Assembly: GCA_045599965.1 (NCBI GenBank)
Contig: JAZRXA010000029.1
Span: forward strand, 1-51,845
Source: RGIG5612 sp045599965
Lineage (GTDB): Bacteria; Bacillota; Clostridia; Lachnospirales; Lachnospiraceae
Length of the DNA: 51,845 nucleotides
Direction: 5' to 3'
The position numbers and the translations under genes are program-made. Position 1 is the first letter of the stretch, and each line of letters begins with the position of its first letter. Positions 31,552 through 40,191 of the stretch are shown here, one piece after another. Below the pieces are notes generated by a model. The model saw nothing but the letters and a program-made list of their open reading frames with translations. It was not told where the DNA came from and did no database searches.

Positions 31552-31579
31552 CGCTATAGTTTAACAGGAGGTTAATAAT

Positions 31580-32218
31580 ATGAAGAAAGCGATTTTAGCA
31601 ACAAAAATCGGTATGACTCAAATCTTCAATGAAGATGGCGTTCTTACACCGGTTACAGTTCTTCTTGCTGGACCATGTGTCGTAACACAGGTTAAAACAG
31701 AAGAAACTGACGGCTATAGTGCCGTACAAGTTGGCTTCGTAGACAAGAGAGACACATTAGTAAACTCTCCTGACAGAGGCAAATTCGACAAAGCAGATAT
31801 TCCTTACAAGAGATTCGTTAGAGAACTTAAGTTAGAGAATGCTGCTGATTACAATGTTAAAGATGAAATCAAGGCAGACATCTTTGCAGCAGGCGACAAG
31901 ATTGACGTTACTGCAATTTCAAAAGGTAAAGGCTTCCAAGGTGCTATCAAGAGATTTGGTCAGCACAGAGGACCTATGAAGCACGGTTCTAAATATCACC
32001 GTCACGCAGGTTCTAACGGTTCTGCATCTGATCCTTCAAGAGTATTCAAAGGAAAACATATGCCAGGACAAATGGGAGCAAAAAGAGTTACCATCCAAAA
32101 CCTTGAAGTAGTTAGAGTTGATGCTGAAGATAATCTTCTTTTAGTTAAGGGCGCAGTTCCTGGACCAAAGAAGGCTTTAGTAGTTGTAAAAGAAGCTGTT
32201 AAAGCTCTTCAAGCATAA
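31580..32218 (+). CDS. rplC: 50S ribosomal protein L3
   Basis: A 212-residue L3, an early 23S rRNA binder near the peptidyl transferase centre. It begins KKAILATKIGMTQIF and has GKGFQGAIKRFGQHRGPMKH and KGKHMPGQMGAKRVT, including the Gln methylated by PrmB in other bacteria (PGQMG). Preceded by ACAGGAGGTTA. Confidence 0.98.
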   Translation: MKKAILATKIGMTQIFNEDGVLTPVTVLLAGPCVVTQVKTEETDGYSAVQVGFVDKRDTLVNSPDRGKFDKADIPYKRFVRELKLENAADYNVKDEIKADIFAAGDKIDVTAISKGKGFQGAIKRFGQHRGPMKHGSKYHRHAGSNGSASDPSRVFKGKHMPGQMGAKRVTIQNLEVVRVDAEDNLLLVKGAVPGPKKALVVVKEAVKALQA

Positions 32219-32245
32219 CGAGACTTAAGAAAGGAGGAAAGTCAG

Positions 32246-32866
32246 ATGTCAAAAGTATCTGTTTATAATATGAAAGGCGAAACAGTTGGCGATATCGAAC
32301 TCAAAGATGAAATCTTTGGTGTTGAGATAAATGAGCACCTTGTTCATTTAGCAGTTGTTGCTCAATTAGCTAACAAACGTCAAGGCACACAAAGTGCAAA
32401 GACTCGCTCAGAAGTATCTGGTGGCGGAAGAAAGCCATGGAGACAAAAAGGAACTGGACATGCTCGTCAAGGTTCTATCCGTGCGGCTCAATGGACAGGC
32501 GGCGGAATCGTATTCGCACCTAAGCCACGTGATTATGATAAGAAGTTAAATAAGAAGGAAAAGAGAATTGCTCTTAAGAGCGCTCTTACTTCAAGAGTTA
32601 ATGATAAGAAGATTTTTGTTATTGATGAACTCAAAGTTGATGAAATCAAAACAAAGACTATGGCTGATTTCTTTAAGAGCTTAAATCTTAACAAGGCATT
32701 AGTTGTTCTTAACGACAATGACCAAAATGTTATTTGCTCTACAAGAAACATTGCAAACGTTAAGGTTGACCTTACAAACACAATCAACGTATTTGATATT
32801 CTTAAATACGACAATCTTGTTTTAGATAAGGCTGCTTTAGCAACTATCGAGGAGGTGTATAAATAA
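32246..32866 (+). CDS. rplD: 50S ribosomal protein L4
   Basis: A 206-residue L4. The exit-tunnel extension GGGRKPWRQKGTGHARQGS is intact; residues in this loop affect macrolide binding. In some bacteria L4 represses its own operon. The ATG follows AAGGAGGAAAG; the stop overlaps the rplW start by one base (TAATG), implying coupled translation. Confidence 0.98.
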   Translation: MSKVSVYNMKGETVGDIELKDEIFGVEINEHLVHLAVVAQLANKRQGTQSAKTRSEVSGGGRKPWRQKGTGHARQGSIRAAQWTGGGIVFAPKPRDYDKKLNKKEKRIALKSALTSRVNDKKIFVIDELKVDEIKTKTMADFFKSLNLNKALVVLNDNDQNVICSTRNIANVKVDLTNTINVFDILKYDNLVLDKAALATIEEVYK

Positions 32867-33165
32867 TGGCAGATTTAAAATATTATGATATTATCAAACG
32901 CCCAGTTATTTCTGAAAAGAGCATGAATCAGGTAGCTGAAAAGAAATACACTTTCTTAGTTCATGTTGATGCAAACAAGGCTCAAATCAAAGAAGCTGTT
33001 GAAAAAATGTTCGAAGGCACAAAGGTTAAAAAGGTTAATACTATGAATGGCCACCCTAAGACAAGAACTCGTGGTCGTATCACAGGTAAGACACCTGAAA
33101 CTAAGAAGGCAATCGTTCAGCTCACAGCTGATAGCAAAGATATCGAGATCTTTGAAGGCCTATAA
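32866..33165 (+). CDS. rplW: 50S ribosomal protein L23
   Basis: A 99-residue L23 at the tunnel exit, the docking site for trigger factor and SRP. It begins YYDIIKRPVISEKSMN and has the loop GHPKTRTRGRITGKT. Overlaps rplD by one base; GAGGTG lies inside the end of rplD. Confidence 0.97.
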   Translation: MADLKYYDIIKRPVISEKSMNQVAEKKYTFLVHVDANKAQIKEAVEKMFEGTKVKKVNTMNGHPKTRTRGRITGKTPETKKAIVQLTADSKDIEIFEGL

Positions 33166-33215
33166 AATTATGCGCATGGCGAGCGCGACAATAAACGTAT
33201 TGAAAGGAGAAAAAA

Positions 33216-34058
33216 ATGGGCATTAAAACATTTAACCCATATACACCTTCAAGAAGACAGATGACAGCCCTTGATAAAAAGGATGTTACAAAACAAACAC
33301 CAGAGAAATCTTTACTTGCAGTAAATAAGAAAAATGCTGGTCGTAACAATCAAGGTAAAATCACTGTAAGACATCAAGGTGGCGGTACTAGAAGACAGTA
33401 CAGAATTATTGACTTTAAGAGAAACAAAGATGGTATTCCTGCTAAAGTTATTGGCATCGAATATGATCCAAACAGAACAGCTAATATTGCTCTTCTTAGC
33501 TATGCTGATGGAGAGAAAGCTTATATCTTAGCACCTCTTGGTTTAACAGACGGCATGACAGTTATGTCTGGCGCTGAAGCTGAAGTTAAGGTTGGCAACT
33601 GCCTTCCACTTGAGAATATTCCAATTGGTACTGAAATTCACAACATTGAGCTTTACCCTGGCAAGGGCGGACAATTAGTTCGTAGTGCTGGTAACTCAGC
33701 TCAACTCATGGCTAAAGAAGGTAAGTACGCAACACTTCGTCTTCCTTCAGGCGAAATGAGAATGGTTCCGATTATTTGCAGAGCTACAATCGGTCAAGTT
33801 GGTAACATCGAGCATGACCTTGTAAATATCGGTAAAGCAGGTCGTAAGAGAAACATGGGTATCAGACCAACAGTACGTGGTAGCGTTATGAACCCTAACG
33901 ACCACCCACATGGTGGTGGTGAAGGTAAGACTGGCATCGGCCGTCCAGGTCCTTGTACACCTTGGGGCAAGCCAGCTCTTGGTCTTAAGACACGTAACAA
34001 ACACAAAGCGTCTAATAAACTCATCATCCGTCGTAGAGACGGCCGTAACATGAAGTAA
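33216..34058 (+). CDS. rplB: 50S ribosomal protein L2
   Basis: A 280-residue L2, needed for subunit joining and peptidyl transferase. It has the C-terminal catalytic-region block NPNDHPHGGGEGKTGIGRPG with its conserved His, and KTRNKHKASNKLIIRRR. The ATG follows AAAGGAGAAAAA. Confidence 0.98.
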   Translation: MGIKTFNPYTPSRRQMTALDKKDVTKQTPEKSLLAVNKKNAGRNNQGKITVRHQGGGTRRQYRIIDFKRNKDGIPAKVIGIEYDPNRTANIALLSYADGEKAYILAPLGLTDGMTVMSGAEAEVKVGNCLPLENIPIGTEIHNIELYPGKGGQLVRSAGNSAQLMAKEGKYATLRLPSGEMRMVPIICRATIGQVGNIEHDLVNIGKAGRKRNMGIRPTVRGSVMNPNDHPHGGGEGKTGIGRPGPCTPWGKPALGLKTRNKHKASNKLIIRRRDGRNMK

Positions 34059-34069
34059 GGAGGATACCT

Positions 34070-34345
34070 ATGGCAAGATCATTAAAAAAAGGCCCTTTTG
34101 CAGACGAAAGTTTGCTTAAGAAGATAGAAAAATTGAACGCAGGCGATGACAAAAGCGTTATCAAAACATGGTCACGTCGTTCTACAATCTTCCCAAGTTT
34201 TGTAGGTCATACAATTGCTGTTCATGATGGCAGAAAACATGTTCCTGTATATGTTACAGAAGATATGGTTGGACACAAACTCGGCGAGTTCGTAGCAACT
34301 AGAACTTACAGAGGACATGGCAAAGACGAAAAGAAGTCTAAATAA
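34070..34345 (+). CDS. rpsS: 30S ribosomal protein S19
   Basis: A 91-residue S19 of the small-subunit head. It begins ARSLKKGPFADESLLKK and has FVGHTIAVHDGRKHVPVYV. Eleven bases after rplB, with AAGGAGGA. Confidence 0.98.
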   Translation: MARSLKKGPFADESLLKKIEKLNAGDDKSVIKTWSRRSTIFPSFVGHTIAVHDGRKHVPVYVTEDMVGHKLGEFVATRTYRGHGKDEKKSK

Positions 34346-34372
34346 GCGAAATTTCGAAAGGAGGTTTAATCC

Positions 34373-34759
34373 ATGGCAAAGGGACATAGATCACAAATTA
34401 AAAGAGAAAGAAATGCAAACAAGGACACAAGACCATCTGCTAAGCTTTCATTTGCCCGCATCTCTGTTCAAAAAGCATGCTACGTACTTGATGCTATCAG
34501 AGGTAAGAATGTAAACGAAGCCCTTGGAATCCTTGCTTACAATCCTAGATATGGAGCTTCCATTATTGAGAAATTATTAAAGAGTGCTATTGCTAACGCT
34601 CAAAACAATAATGGTATGAATCCTGAAGACCTTTATATTGCAGAATGTTATGCAAATAAGGGCCCAACAATGAAAAGAATTAGACCGAGAGCACAAGGTA
34701 GAGCTTATAGAATCGAGAAGAGACTAAGCCACATCACAGTTGTGCTTGACGAAAGATAG
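34373..34759 (+). CDS. rplV: 50S ribosomal protein L22
   Basis: A 128-residue L22 lining the exit tunnel; its beta-hairpin (RIRPRAQGRAYRIEKRLSH) shapes macrolide responses. The ATG at 34373 with GGAGG upstream is chosen; an overlapping frame in another phase is a shadow. Confidence 0.97.
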   Translation: MAKGHRSQIKRERNANKDTRPSAKLSFARISVQKACYVLDAIRGKNVNEALGILAYNPRYGASIIEKLLKSAIANAQNNNGMNPEDLYIAECYANKGPTMKRIRPRAQGRAYRIEKRLSHITVVLDER

Positions 34760-34767
34760 GAGGGCAT

Positions 34768-35427
34768 ATGGGACAAAAAGTTAATCCTCATGGATTGAGA
34801 GTAGGAGTTATCAATGGCTGGGATTCAATGTGGTATGCAGAGAAGGACTTTGCAGACAACTTAGTTGAAGATTACCAGATTAGAAAATTCCTTAAAAACA
34901 AATTATACAATGCCGGAATCTCAAAGATTGAAATCGAAAGAGCTTCTGACAAATTAATCAAAATTAAAGTTCATGCTGCAAAGCCAGGTGTAATCATCGG
35001 CAAAGGCGGCGGTGAAATCGAAAAAGTTAAAGCACAGGTTAAGAAATTAATCGGCAAAGATGCAGTTTTAGATATTATCGAAGTTAAGAGAGCTGACAAA
35101 GATGCTCAACTCGTAGCTGAAAATATCGCTCAACAACTTGAGAACCGTGTATCTTTCAGACGTGCTATGAAGAGCGCAATGAGCCGTTCACTTAAGGCTG
35201 GCGCACTTGGTATCAAAGCTTCATGCTCCGGCCGTCTTGGCGGTGCTGATATGGCTCGTACAGAGTTTTACTCAGAAGGAACTATTCCTCTTCAAACTCT
35301 TCGTGCTGATATCGAATATGGTTTCGCAGAAGCAGATACAACTTATGGAAAAGTTGGTGTAAAGGTTTGGATTTACAAAGGCGAAGTACTTCCAACAAAG
35401 AACACAAAGGAAGGGAGCGATAAATAA
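34768..35427 (+). CDS. rpsC: 30S ribosomal protein S3
   Basis: A 219-residue S3 at the mRNA entry site. It begins GQKVNPHGLRVGVI, has the KH-domain motif GVIIGKGGGEIEKVK and the C-terminal block CSGRLGGADMARTEFYSEG. Overlaps the rplP start by one base. Confidence 0.98.
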   Translation: MGQKVNPHGLRVGVINGWDSMWYAEKDFADNLVEDYQIRKFLKNKLYNAGISKIEIERASDKLIKIKVHAAKPGVIIGKGGGEIEKVKAQVKKLIGKDAVLDIIEVKRADKDAQLVAENIAQQLENRVSFRRAMKSAMSRSLKAGALGIKASCSGRLGGADMARTEFYSEGTIPLQTLRADIEYGFAEADTTYGKVGVKVWIYKGEVLPTKNTKEGSDK

Positions 35428-35864
35428 TGTTAATGCCAAAAAGAACAAAACATCGTAAACAGTTCCGTGGTTCTATGAGAGGAAAAGCTATGAGAGGCAA
35501 TACTATTTCTTATGGTGAGTTTGGTATTGTAGCTCAGGAACCAGGCTGGATTACATCTAACCAAATCGAGGCAGCCCGTGTTGCGATGACTAGATACGTA
35601 AAACGTGGTGGCCGCGTATGGATTAAAATTTTCCCTGACAAACCTGTTACAGCAAAACCTGCTGAAACACGTATGGGTTCAGGTAAAGGTGCTCTTGAGT
35701 ACTGGGTAGCAGTAGTAAAACCAGGCCGTGTAATGTTTGAGATCGCCGGTGTACCGGAAAACTTAGCTAGAGAAGCTTTAAGACTTGCAACACATAAGCT
35801 TCCTATCAAGTGTAAGATCGTTTCAAAGGCAGATTTGGAAGGCGGTGAATCAAGTGAAAACTAA
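35427..35864 (+). CDS. rplP: 50S ribosomal protein L16
   Basis: A 145-residue L16 near the A site. It begins MLMPKRTKHRKQFRG and has MGSGKGALEYWVAVVKPG. The first ATG (35427) is kept because MLxPKR is the family N-terminus. Its end overlaps the rpmC GTG start by 11 bases. Confidence 0.98.
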   Translation: MLMPKRTKHRKQFRGSMRGKAMRGNTISYGEFGIVAQEPGWITSNQIEAARVAMTRYVKRGGRVWIKIFPDKPVTAKPAETRMGSGKGALEYWVAVVKPGRVMFEIAGVPENLAREALRLATHKLPIKCKIVSKADLEGGESSEN

Positions 35865-36063
35865 TAAATATTTAGAAGATTTAAGAACTAAATCAGCTGC
35901 AGAACTTAATGAAGAATTAGTAGCAGCAAAGAAAGAGCTTTTCAACTTAAGATTCCAGAACGCAACAAACCAGCTGGAAAATACAGGCAGAATTAAAGAA
36001 GTTAGAAGAAACATCGCTAGAATACAAACTGTGATTACACAAAAGACTAGCGCTGCCGAGTAA
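35854..36063 (+). CDS. rpmC: 50S ribosomal protein L29
   Basis: A 69-residue L29 at the tunnel exit next to L23. The start is a GTG at 35854 inside the end of rplP, with GGAAGGCGG upstream; the longer frame from 35785 would add 23 residues foreign to the family. It has ELVAAKKELFNLRFQNATNQ and the usual helical hairpin. Confidence 0.95.
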   Translation: MKTNKYLEDLRTKSAAELNEELVAAKKELFNLRFQNATNQLENTGRIKEVRRNIARIQTVITQKTSAAE

Positions 36064-36080
36064 TAAAGGAGGGTAAAAGC

Positions 36081-36335
36081 GTGGAAAGAAATTTAAGAAA
36101 AACCCGTACGGGAAAAGTATTAAGTAACAAAATGGACAAGACAATAGTTGTAGCTGTTGTAGATAACGTTAAACATCCTTTATACAAAAAGATTATTAAA
36201 AGAACTTATAAGTTAAAGGCACATGACGAAAACAACGAGTGCAACATTGGCGATACAGTAAAAGTAATGGAAACAAGACCACTCTCAAAAGACAAGAGAT
36301 GGCGCCTTGTAGAAATTATCGAGAAGGCTAAATAG
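36081..36335 (+). CDS. rpsQ: 30S ribosomal protein S17
   Basis: An 84-residue S17. GTG start at 36081 after AAAGGAGGGTAAAAGC. It has the OB-fold blocks GKVLSNKMDKTIVVAV and HPLYKKIIKRTYKLKAHDE. Confidence 0.97.
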   Translation: MERNLRKTRTGKVLSNKMDKTIVVAVVDNVKHPLYKKIIKRTYKLKAHDENNECNIGDTVKVMETRPLSKDKRWRLVEIIEKAK

Positions 36336-36352
36336 TAGAAAGGAGAATTGTT

Positions 36353-36721
36353 ATGATACAACAAGAAAGTAGACTTAAAGTTGCTGACAACACAGGCGCT
36401 AAAGAAATACTTTGCATAAGAGTTCTTGGTGGTTCTACTAGAAGATATGCCAATATCGGTGATATCATCGTTGCTACAGTTAAGGACGCTAACCCTGGTG
36501 GAACAGTTAAAAAGGGTGACGTTGTAAAAGCAGTTGTAGTACGTACCAAGAAAGGCGCTCGTCGTAAAGACGGATCTTACATTAAATTTGACGAGAATGC
36601 TGCCGTAATCATCAAAGAAGATAAAACTCCTGCTGGAACACGTATCTTCGGACCGGTAGCCAGAGAGCTCAGAGATAAACAATTTATGAAGATTGTTTCT
36701 CTTGCTCCTGAAGTACTCTAG
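36353..36721 (+). CDS. rplN: 50S ribosomal protein L14
   Basis: A 122-residue L14 at the subunit interface, beginning MIQQESRLKVADNTGAKEI with the conserved VLGGSTRRYA. Ribosome binding site AAAGGAGAATT. Confidence 0.98.
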   Translation: MIQQESRLKVADNTGAKEILCIRVLGGSTRRYANIGDIIVATVKDANPGGTVKKGDVVKAVVVRTKKGARRKDGSYIKFDENAAVIIKEDKTPAGTRIFGPVARELRDKQFMKIVSLAPEVL

Positions 36722-36731
36722 GAGGTGCATG

Positions 36732-37043
36732 ATGGCAACATTAAAAATCAAAAAAGGTGATAATGTAAAAGTTATCGCTGGTAAAGAAAAAGGTAAAGAA
36801 GGCAAGGTACTTGCTGTTAATCCAGTAAATGGTACTGTTACTGTTGAAGGTGTAAACATGATTAAGAAACATACTAAACCTAATTCACAACACCAAGAAG
36901 GCGGTATCATTTCACAGGAAGGACCTATTAATATTTCTAACGTTATGCTTGTTGTAGGTGGCAAAGCAACTAGAGTTGGTTTCCGCGAGGAAAACGGCAA
37001 AAAGGTTCGTTATGCTAAAGCAACAAACGCAACGATCGATTAA
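36732..37043 (+). CDS. rplX: 50S ribosomal protein L24
   Basis: A 103-residue L24, an assembly initiator with a KOW fold (KIKKGDNVKVIAGKEKGKEG). Two adjacent ATGs lie at 36729 and 36732; the second has better spacing (six bases) from GGAGG at 36721-36725. Longer upstream frames run into rplN and are rejected. Confidence 0.95.
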   Translation: MATLKIKKGDNVKVIAGKEKGKEGKVLAVNPVNGTVTVEGVNMIKKHTKPNSQHQEGGIISQEGPINISNVMLVVGGKATRVGFREENGKKVRYAKATNATID

Positions 37044-37066
37044 GAAAGGGAAGGAGGTCCAAAGAG

Positions 37067-37606
37067 TTGAACAGACTTAAAGAAATGTATAATTCTGAAA
37101 TCGTAGATGCTATGATGAAGAAGTTTGGATACAAAAATGTAATGCAAGTACCAAAGATTGACAAGATAGTTGTTAACATGGGCGTTGGCGAAGCTAAAGA
37201 AAATGCAAAAGCTCTTGAAGCTGCAATCGGCGACATGCAAATTGTCACAGGTCAGAAAGCTGTTACTACTAAGGCTAAAAAGTCAGTTGCTAACTTTAAA
37301 GTTCGTGAAGGCATGCAAATCGGATGTAAGACAACTTTAAGAGGCGAGAAGATGTACAACTTCCTTGACAGACTTATTAACTTAGCTCTCCCTCGTGTAC
37401 GTGACTTTAGAGGTGTAAACCCAGACGCATTCGATGGTAGAGGTAACTACGCTCTTGGTATTAAGGAACAATTAATTTTCCCAGAAATCGAGTATGACAA
37501 GATTGATAAGGTAAGAGGTATGGACGTTATCATCGTAACAACAGCTCAGACAGATGAGGAAGCACGCGAATTATTGACATTGTTCAATATGCCATTTGCA
37601 AAGTAA
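37067..37606 (+). CDS. rplE: 50S ribosomal protein L5
   Basis: A 179-residue L5 that binds 5S rRNA. TTG start at 37067 behind a strong AAGGAGG. It has the blocks KIVVNMGVGEAKENAKAL and VNPDAFDGRGNYALGIKEQL. TTG also starts infA in this operon. Confidence 0.97.
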   Translation: MNRLKEMYNSEIVDAMMKKFGYKNVMQVPKIDKIVVNMGVGEAKENAKALEAAIGDMQIVTGQKAVTTKAKKSVANFKVREGMQIGCKTTLRGEKMYNFLDRLINLALPRVRDFRGVNPDAFDGRGNYALGIKEQLIFPEIEYDKIDKVRGMDVIIVTTAQTDEEARELLTLFNMPFAK

Positions 37607-37618
37607 AAGGAGGATACT

Positions 37619-37804
37619 ATGGCTAAAACAGCTATGAAAGTTAAACAGCAACGTAAAGCTAGATTTTCAACACAGGAATACAACAGATGTAGAATCTGTG
37701 GTCGTCCTCATGGATACTTAAGAAAATATGGTATCTGCAGAATCTGCTTTAGAGAGCTTGCATATAAGGGACAAATCCCTGGTGTTCGCAAGGCATCATG
37801 GTAA
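37619..37804 (+). CDS. rpsZ: 30S ribosomal protein S14, zinc type
   Basis: A 61-residue short S14 with two Cys-x-x-Cys pairs (CRICGRPHG and GICRICFREL) that bind zinc. It ends LAYKGQIPGVRKASW. The long zinc-free paralogue, if present, is outside the window. Confidence 0.97.
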   Translation: MAKTAMKVKQQRKARFSTQEYNRCRICGRPHGYLRKYGICRICFRELAYKGQIPGVRKASW

Positions 37805-37833
37805 AAAGTACATTTTAGAAGGAGGAATTAGTT

Positions 37834-38235
37834 ATGGCAATGAGCGATCCTATTGCTGATATGCTTACAAGAATCAGAAACGGTTTAACTGCAGAACATG
37901 AATCAGTTAACGTTCCTTGTTCAAAAGTTAAAGTTGAGATTGCCCGTATCTTAAAACAAGAAGGTTACATTGTTGACTATTCTGTTGAAGGCGAAACTGC
38001 TAAAGACAAGACAATCGTTATCACATTAAAATATGGTCCAGAAAAACAAAAAGTTATTACTGGTCTAAAGAGAATTTCAAAACCTGGCTTAAGAGTTTAT
38101 GCTCAGGCTAACGATGTTCCTAGAGTATTAAATGGTTTAGGAACAGCAATCATTTCAACATCAAAAGGTTTAATGACTGACCGCGATGCAAGAAAACAAA
38201 ATCTTGGTGGCGAAGTTGTTGCCTATGTTTGGTAA
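37834..38235 (+). CDS. rpsH: 30S ribosomal protein S8
   Basis: A 133-residue S8, a primary 16S rRNA binder and, in E. coli, the repressor of the spc operon. It begins MSDPIADMLTRIRNG and ends with the STSKGLMTDRDARKQNLGGE block. AAGGAGGAATT upstream. Confidence 0.98.
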   Translation: MAMSDPIADMLTRIRNGLTAEHESVNVPCSKVKVEIARILKQEGYIVDYSVEGETAKDKTIVITLKYGPEKQKVITGLKRISKPGLRVYAQANDVPRVLNGLGTAIISTSKGLMTDRDARKQNLGGEVVAYVW

Positions 38236-38255
38236 TAATTAAGGAGAAAAAATAA

Positions 38256-38795
38256 ATGTCACGTATCGGGAATAAAACGATTACCATTCCTGCAGGCGTT
38301 GAAATCAGCGTTTCTGACAAGAATGAGGTGACTGTAAAGGGTCCTAAGGGAACTTTATCACGTCAATTTAGTCCACTTATCACTGTAAAAGTGGAAGGCA
38401 CTGAAGTTAATTGCGTCAGAGCTAATGAAGAAAAACATACAAAGCAATTACATGGTACTACTAGAGCTTTAATCAACAACATGATCGTTGGTGTATCTGA
38501 AGGTTACAAGAAAGTTCTTGAAATCGTAGGTATTGGTTATAAAGCTTCTATGAAGGGTAATGTATTAAACATGAGCTTAGGTTATTCTCATGAAATCAAT
38601 TATCCTGTTGAAGAAGGTATCACTGTTGAAACTCCTGAAGCAACTAAGATCGTTGTATCAGGTATCGACAAACAAAGAGTTGGCGAAGTAGCTGCTCAAA
38701 TCAGAAAATATCGTAGACCTGAACCATATAAAGGTAAAGGTATTAGATATCAAGGTGAACATATTGCTCATAAAGAGGGCAAGACTGCTGCATAA
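38256..38795 (+). CDS. rplF: 50S ribosomal protein L6
   Basis: A 179-residue L6 near the factor-binding site. It begins SRIGNKTITIPAGVEI and has the second-domain motif RRPEPYKGKGIRYQGEHI. Confidence 0.98.
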   Translation: MSRIGNKTITIPAGVEISVSDKNEVTVKGPKGTLSRQFSPLITVKVEGTEVNCVRANEEKHTKQLHGTTRALINNMIVGVSEGYKKVLEIVGIGYKASMKGNVLNMSLGYSHEINYPVEEGITVETPEATKIVVSGIDKQRVGEVAAQIRKYRRPEPYKGKGIRYQGEHIAHKEGKTAA

Positions 38796-38819
38796 TAGTG
38801 GGAAAGGAGAAAAAATAAC

Positions 38820-39176
38820 ATGTATTCTAAACAAGATAAAAATAAATCTCGTCAAAGACGTCATGAACGTATCAGAAACAAAGTTGTTGGTACTGCTACT
38901 TGCCCACGTTTAAGCGTATTCCGCTCAAACGCAAACATCCATGTTCAAATCATTGATGATGCAAAAGGTGCAACATTAGTTTCTTGTTCATCAGTAGAAT
39001 TAAAACTTGCTAACGGTGGTAATGTGGAAGCTGCTGTTACTGTAGGAACTGAAATCGCAAAAAGAGCTTTAGCTAACGGTATCGAAACAGTTGTATTCGA
39101 CCGTGGTGGCTATGTATATCATGGTCGTGTTAAAGCTTTAGCTGAAGCTGCCAGAGAAGCTGGCCTTAAATTCTAA
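38820..39176 (+). CDS. rplR: 50S ribosomal protein L18
   Basis: A 118-residue L18 of the 5S particle with L5. It has RLSVFRSNANIHVQIIDD and the C-terminal FDRGGYVYHGRVKALAEAAR. GGAAAGGAGAAAA upstream. Confidence 0.98.
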   Translation: MYSKQDKNKSRQRRHERIRNKVVGTATCPRLSVFRSNANIHVQIIDDAKGATLVSCSSVELKLANGGNVEAAVTVGTEIAKRALANGIETVVFDRGGYVYHGRVKALAEAAREAGLKF

Positions 39177-39187
39177 GGAGTTAACTT

Positions 39188-39736
39188 ATGGAAAATACTA
39201 ATAAAGATAACAAGAGAGAAAACAGAAGACCAAGAAAATTTAACCGTCCAGAGGTTAAAGAATTCGAAGAAAAGACAGTTCAAATCAACAGAATTTCTAA
39301 AACTGTAAAAGGTGGTAGAAGAATGAGATTCGCTGCCATCGTAGTTTGCGGTGATAAGAAAGGTAGAGTTGGTTACGGAATTGGTAAAGCAGCTGAAGTT
39401 CCAGAAGCTATCAGAAAAGCATCTGAAGCAGCAAGAAAGAATGTAAGAAGAATTCCACTTGTAGATGGATATAGAACTATCCCACATGCAACAACTGGTG
39501 TATACGGTGCTGGTGAAGTTATGCTAAGACCTGCAGCTGAAGGTACTGGTATCGTTGCTGGTGGTGTTGTTCGTGCCATCTTAGAATTAGCTGGTGCTAC
39601 AGACGTAATTTCTAAGTGCATTGGCTCACGTACTCCTATCAACCAAGTACATGCTACTATGAAGGCTTTAACTGAATTAAAGACTGTTAATTCAGTAGCT
39701 AAATTACGTGGTATCAAGGTTGAAGATGTACGTTAG
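39188..39736 (+). CDS. rpsE: 30S ribosomal protein S5
   Basis: A 182-residue S5, important for decoding accuracy. It has the dsRBD-like KTVKGGRRMRFAAIVVCGDK and GVVRAILELAGATDVISKCI. In most Firmicutes rpmD (L30) follows; here rplO starts 13 bases later, so L30 is absent. Confidence 0.98.
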   Translation: MENTNKDNKRENRRPRKFNRPEVKEFEEKTVQINRISKTVKGGRRMRFAAIVVCGDKKGRVGYGIGKAAEVPEAIRKASEAARKNVRRIPLVDGYRTIPHATTGVYGAGEVMLRPAAEGTGIVAGGVVRAILELAGATDVISKCIGSRTPINQVHATMKALTELKTVNSVAKLRGIKVEDVR

Positions 39737-39749
39737 GAGGTTATAAGAT

Positions 39750-40190
39750 ATGAATTTACATGAAATGAAATATAACCCAGGCGCAAGAAAAACTTCTAAG
39801 CGTTTAGGTAGAGGTTTAGGTTCTGGCCTAGGAAAAACTTCCGGAAAAGGTCATAAAGGCCAAAACGCTCGTTCAGGCGGTGGCGTTAGAATTGGTTTCG
39901 AAGGTGGTCAAACTCCTTTCTATAAATCAATGCCAAAAAGAGGCTTCACTAATGTGAACCGTAAGGAATACGCTTTAGTTAACTTAACAGATCTTAACAG
40001 ATTTGAAGATGGAACTACAGTTACTCCTGAATTATTAAAACAAGCTGGCATCGTTAAGAAAACTCTTGATGGTGTTAAAGTTCTAGGCAACGGTAAGCTT
40101 GAAAAGAAAGTAAACGTTACTTGCAACAAGATTTCAAAGTCTGCGCAAGCTGCAATTGAAAAGGCGGGCGGAAAAGTAGAGGTCCTATAA
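39750..40190 (+). CDS. rplO: 50S ribosomal protein L15
   Basis: A 146-residue L15 with the Gly-rich N-terminal extension RLGRGLGSGLGKTSGKGHKG and GFEGGQTPFYKSMPKRGF. It follows rpsE directly and ends one base before the secY start. Confidence 0.98.
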   Translation: MNLHEMKYNPGARKTSKRLGRGLGSGLGKTSGKGHKGQNARSGGGVRIGFEGGQTPFYKSMPKRGFTNVNRKEYALVNLTDLNRFEDGTTVTPELLKQAGIVKKTLDGVKVLGNGKLEKKVNVTCNKISKSAQAAIEKAGGKVEVL

Positions 40191-40191
40191 A

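Noticed and set aside
34317..34514. 65-codon frame overlapping rpsS and rplV
   Set aside because: Overlaps two certain ribosomal genes in another phase.
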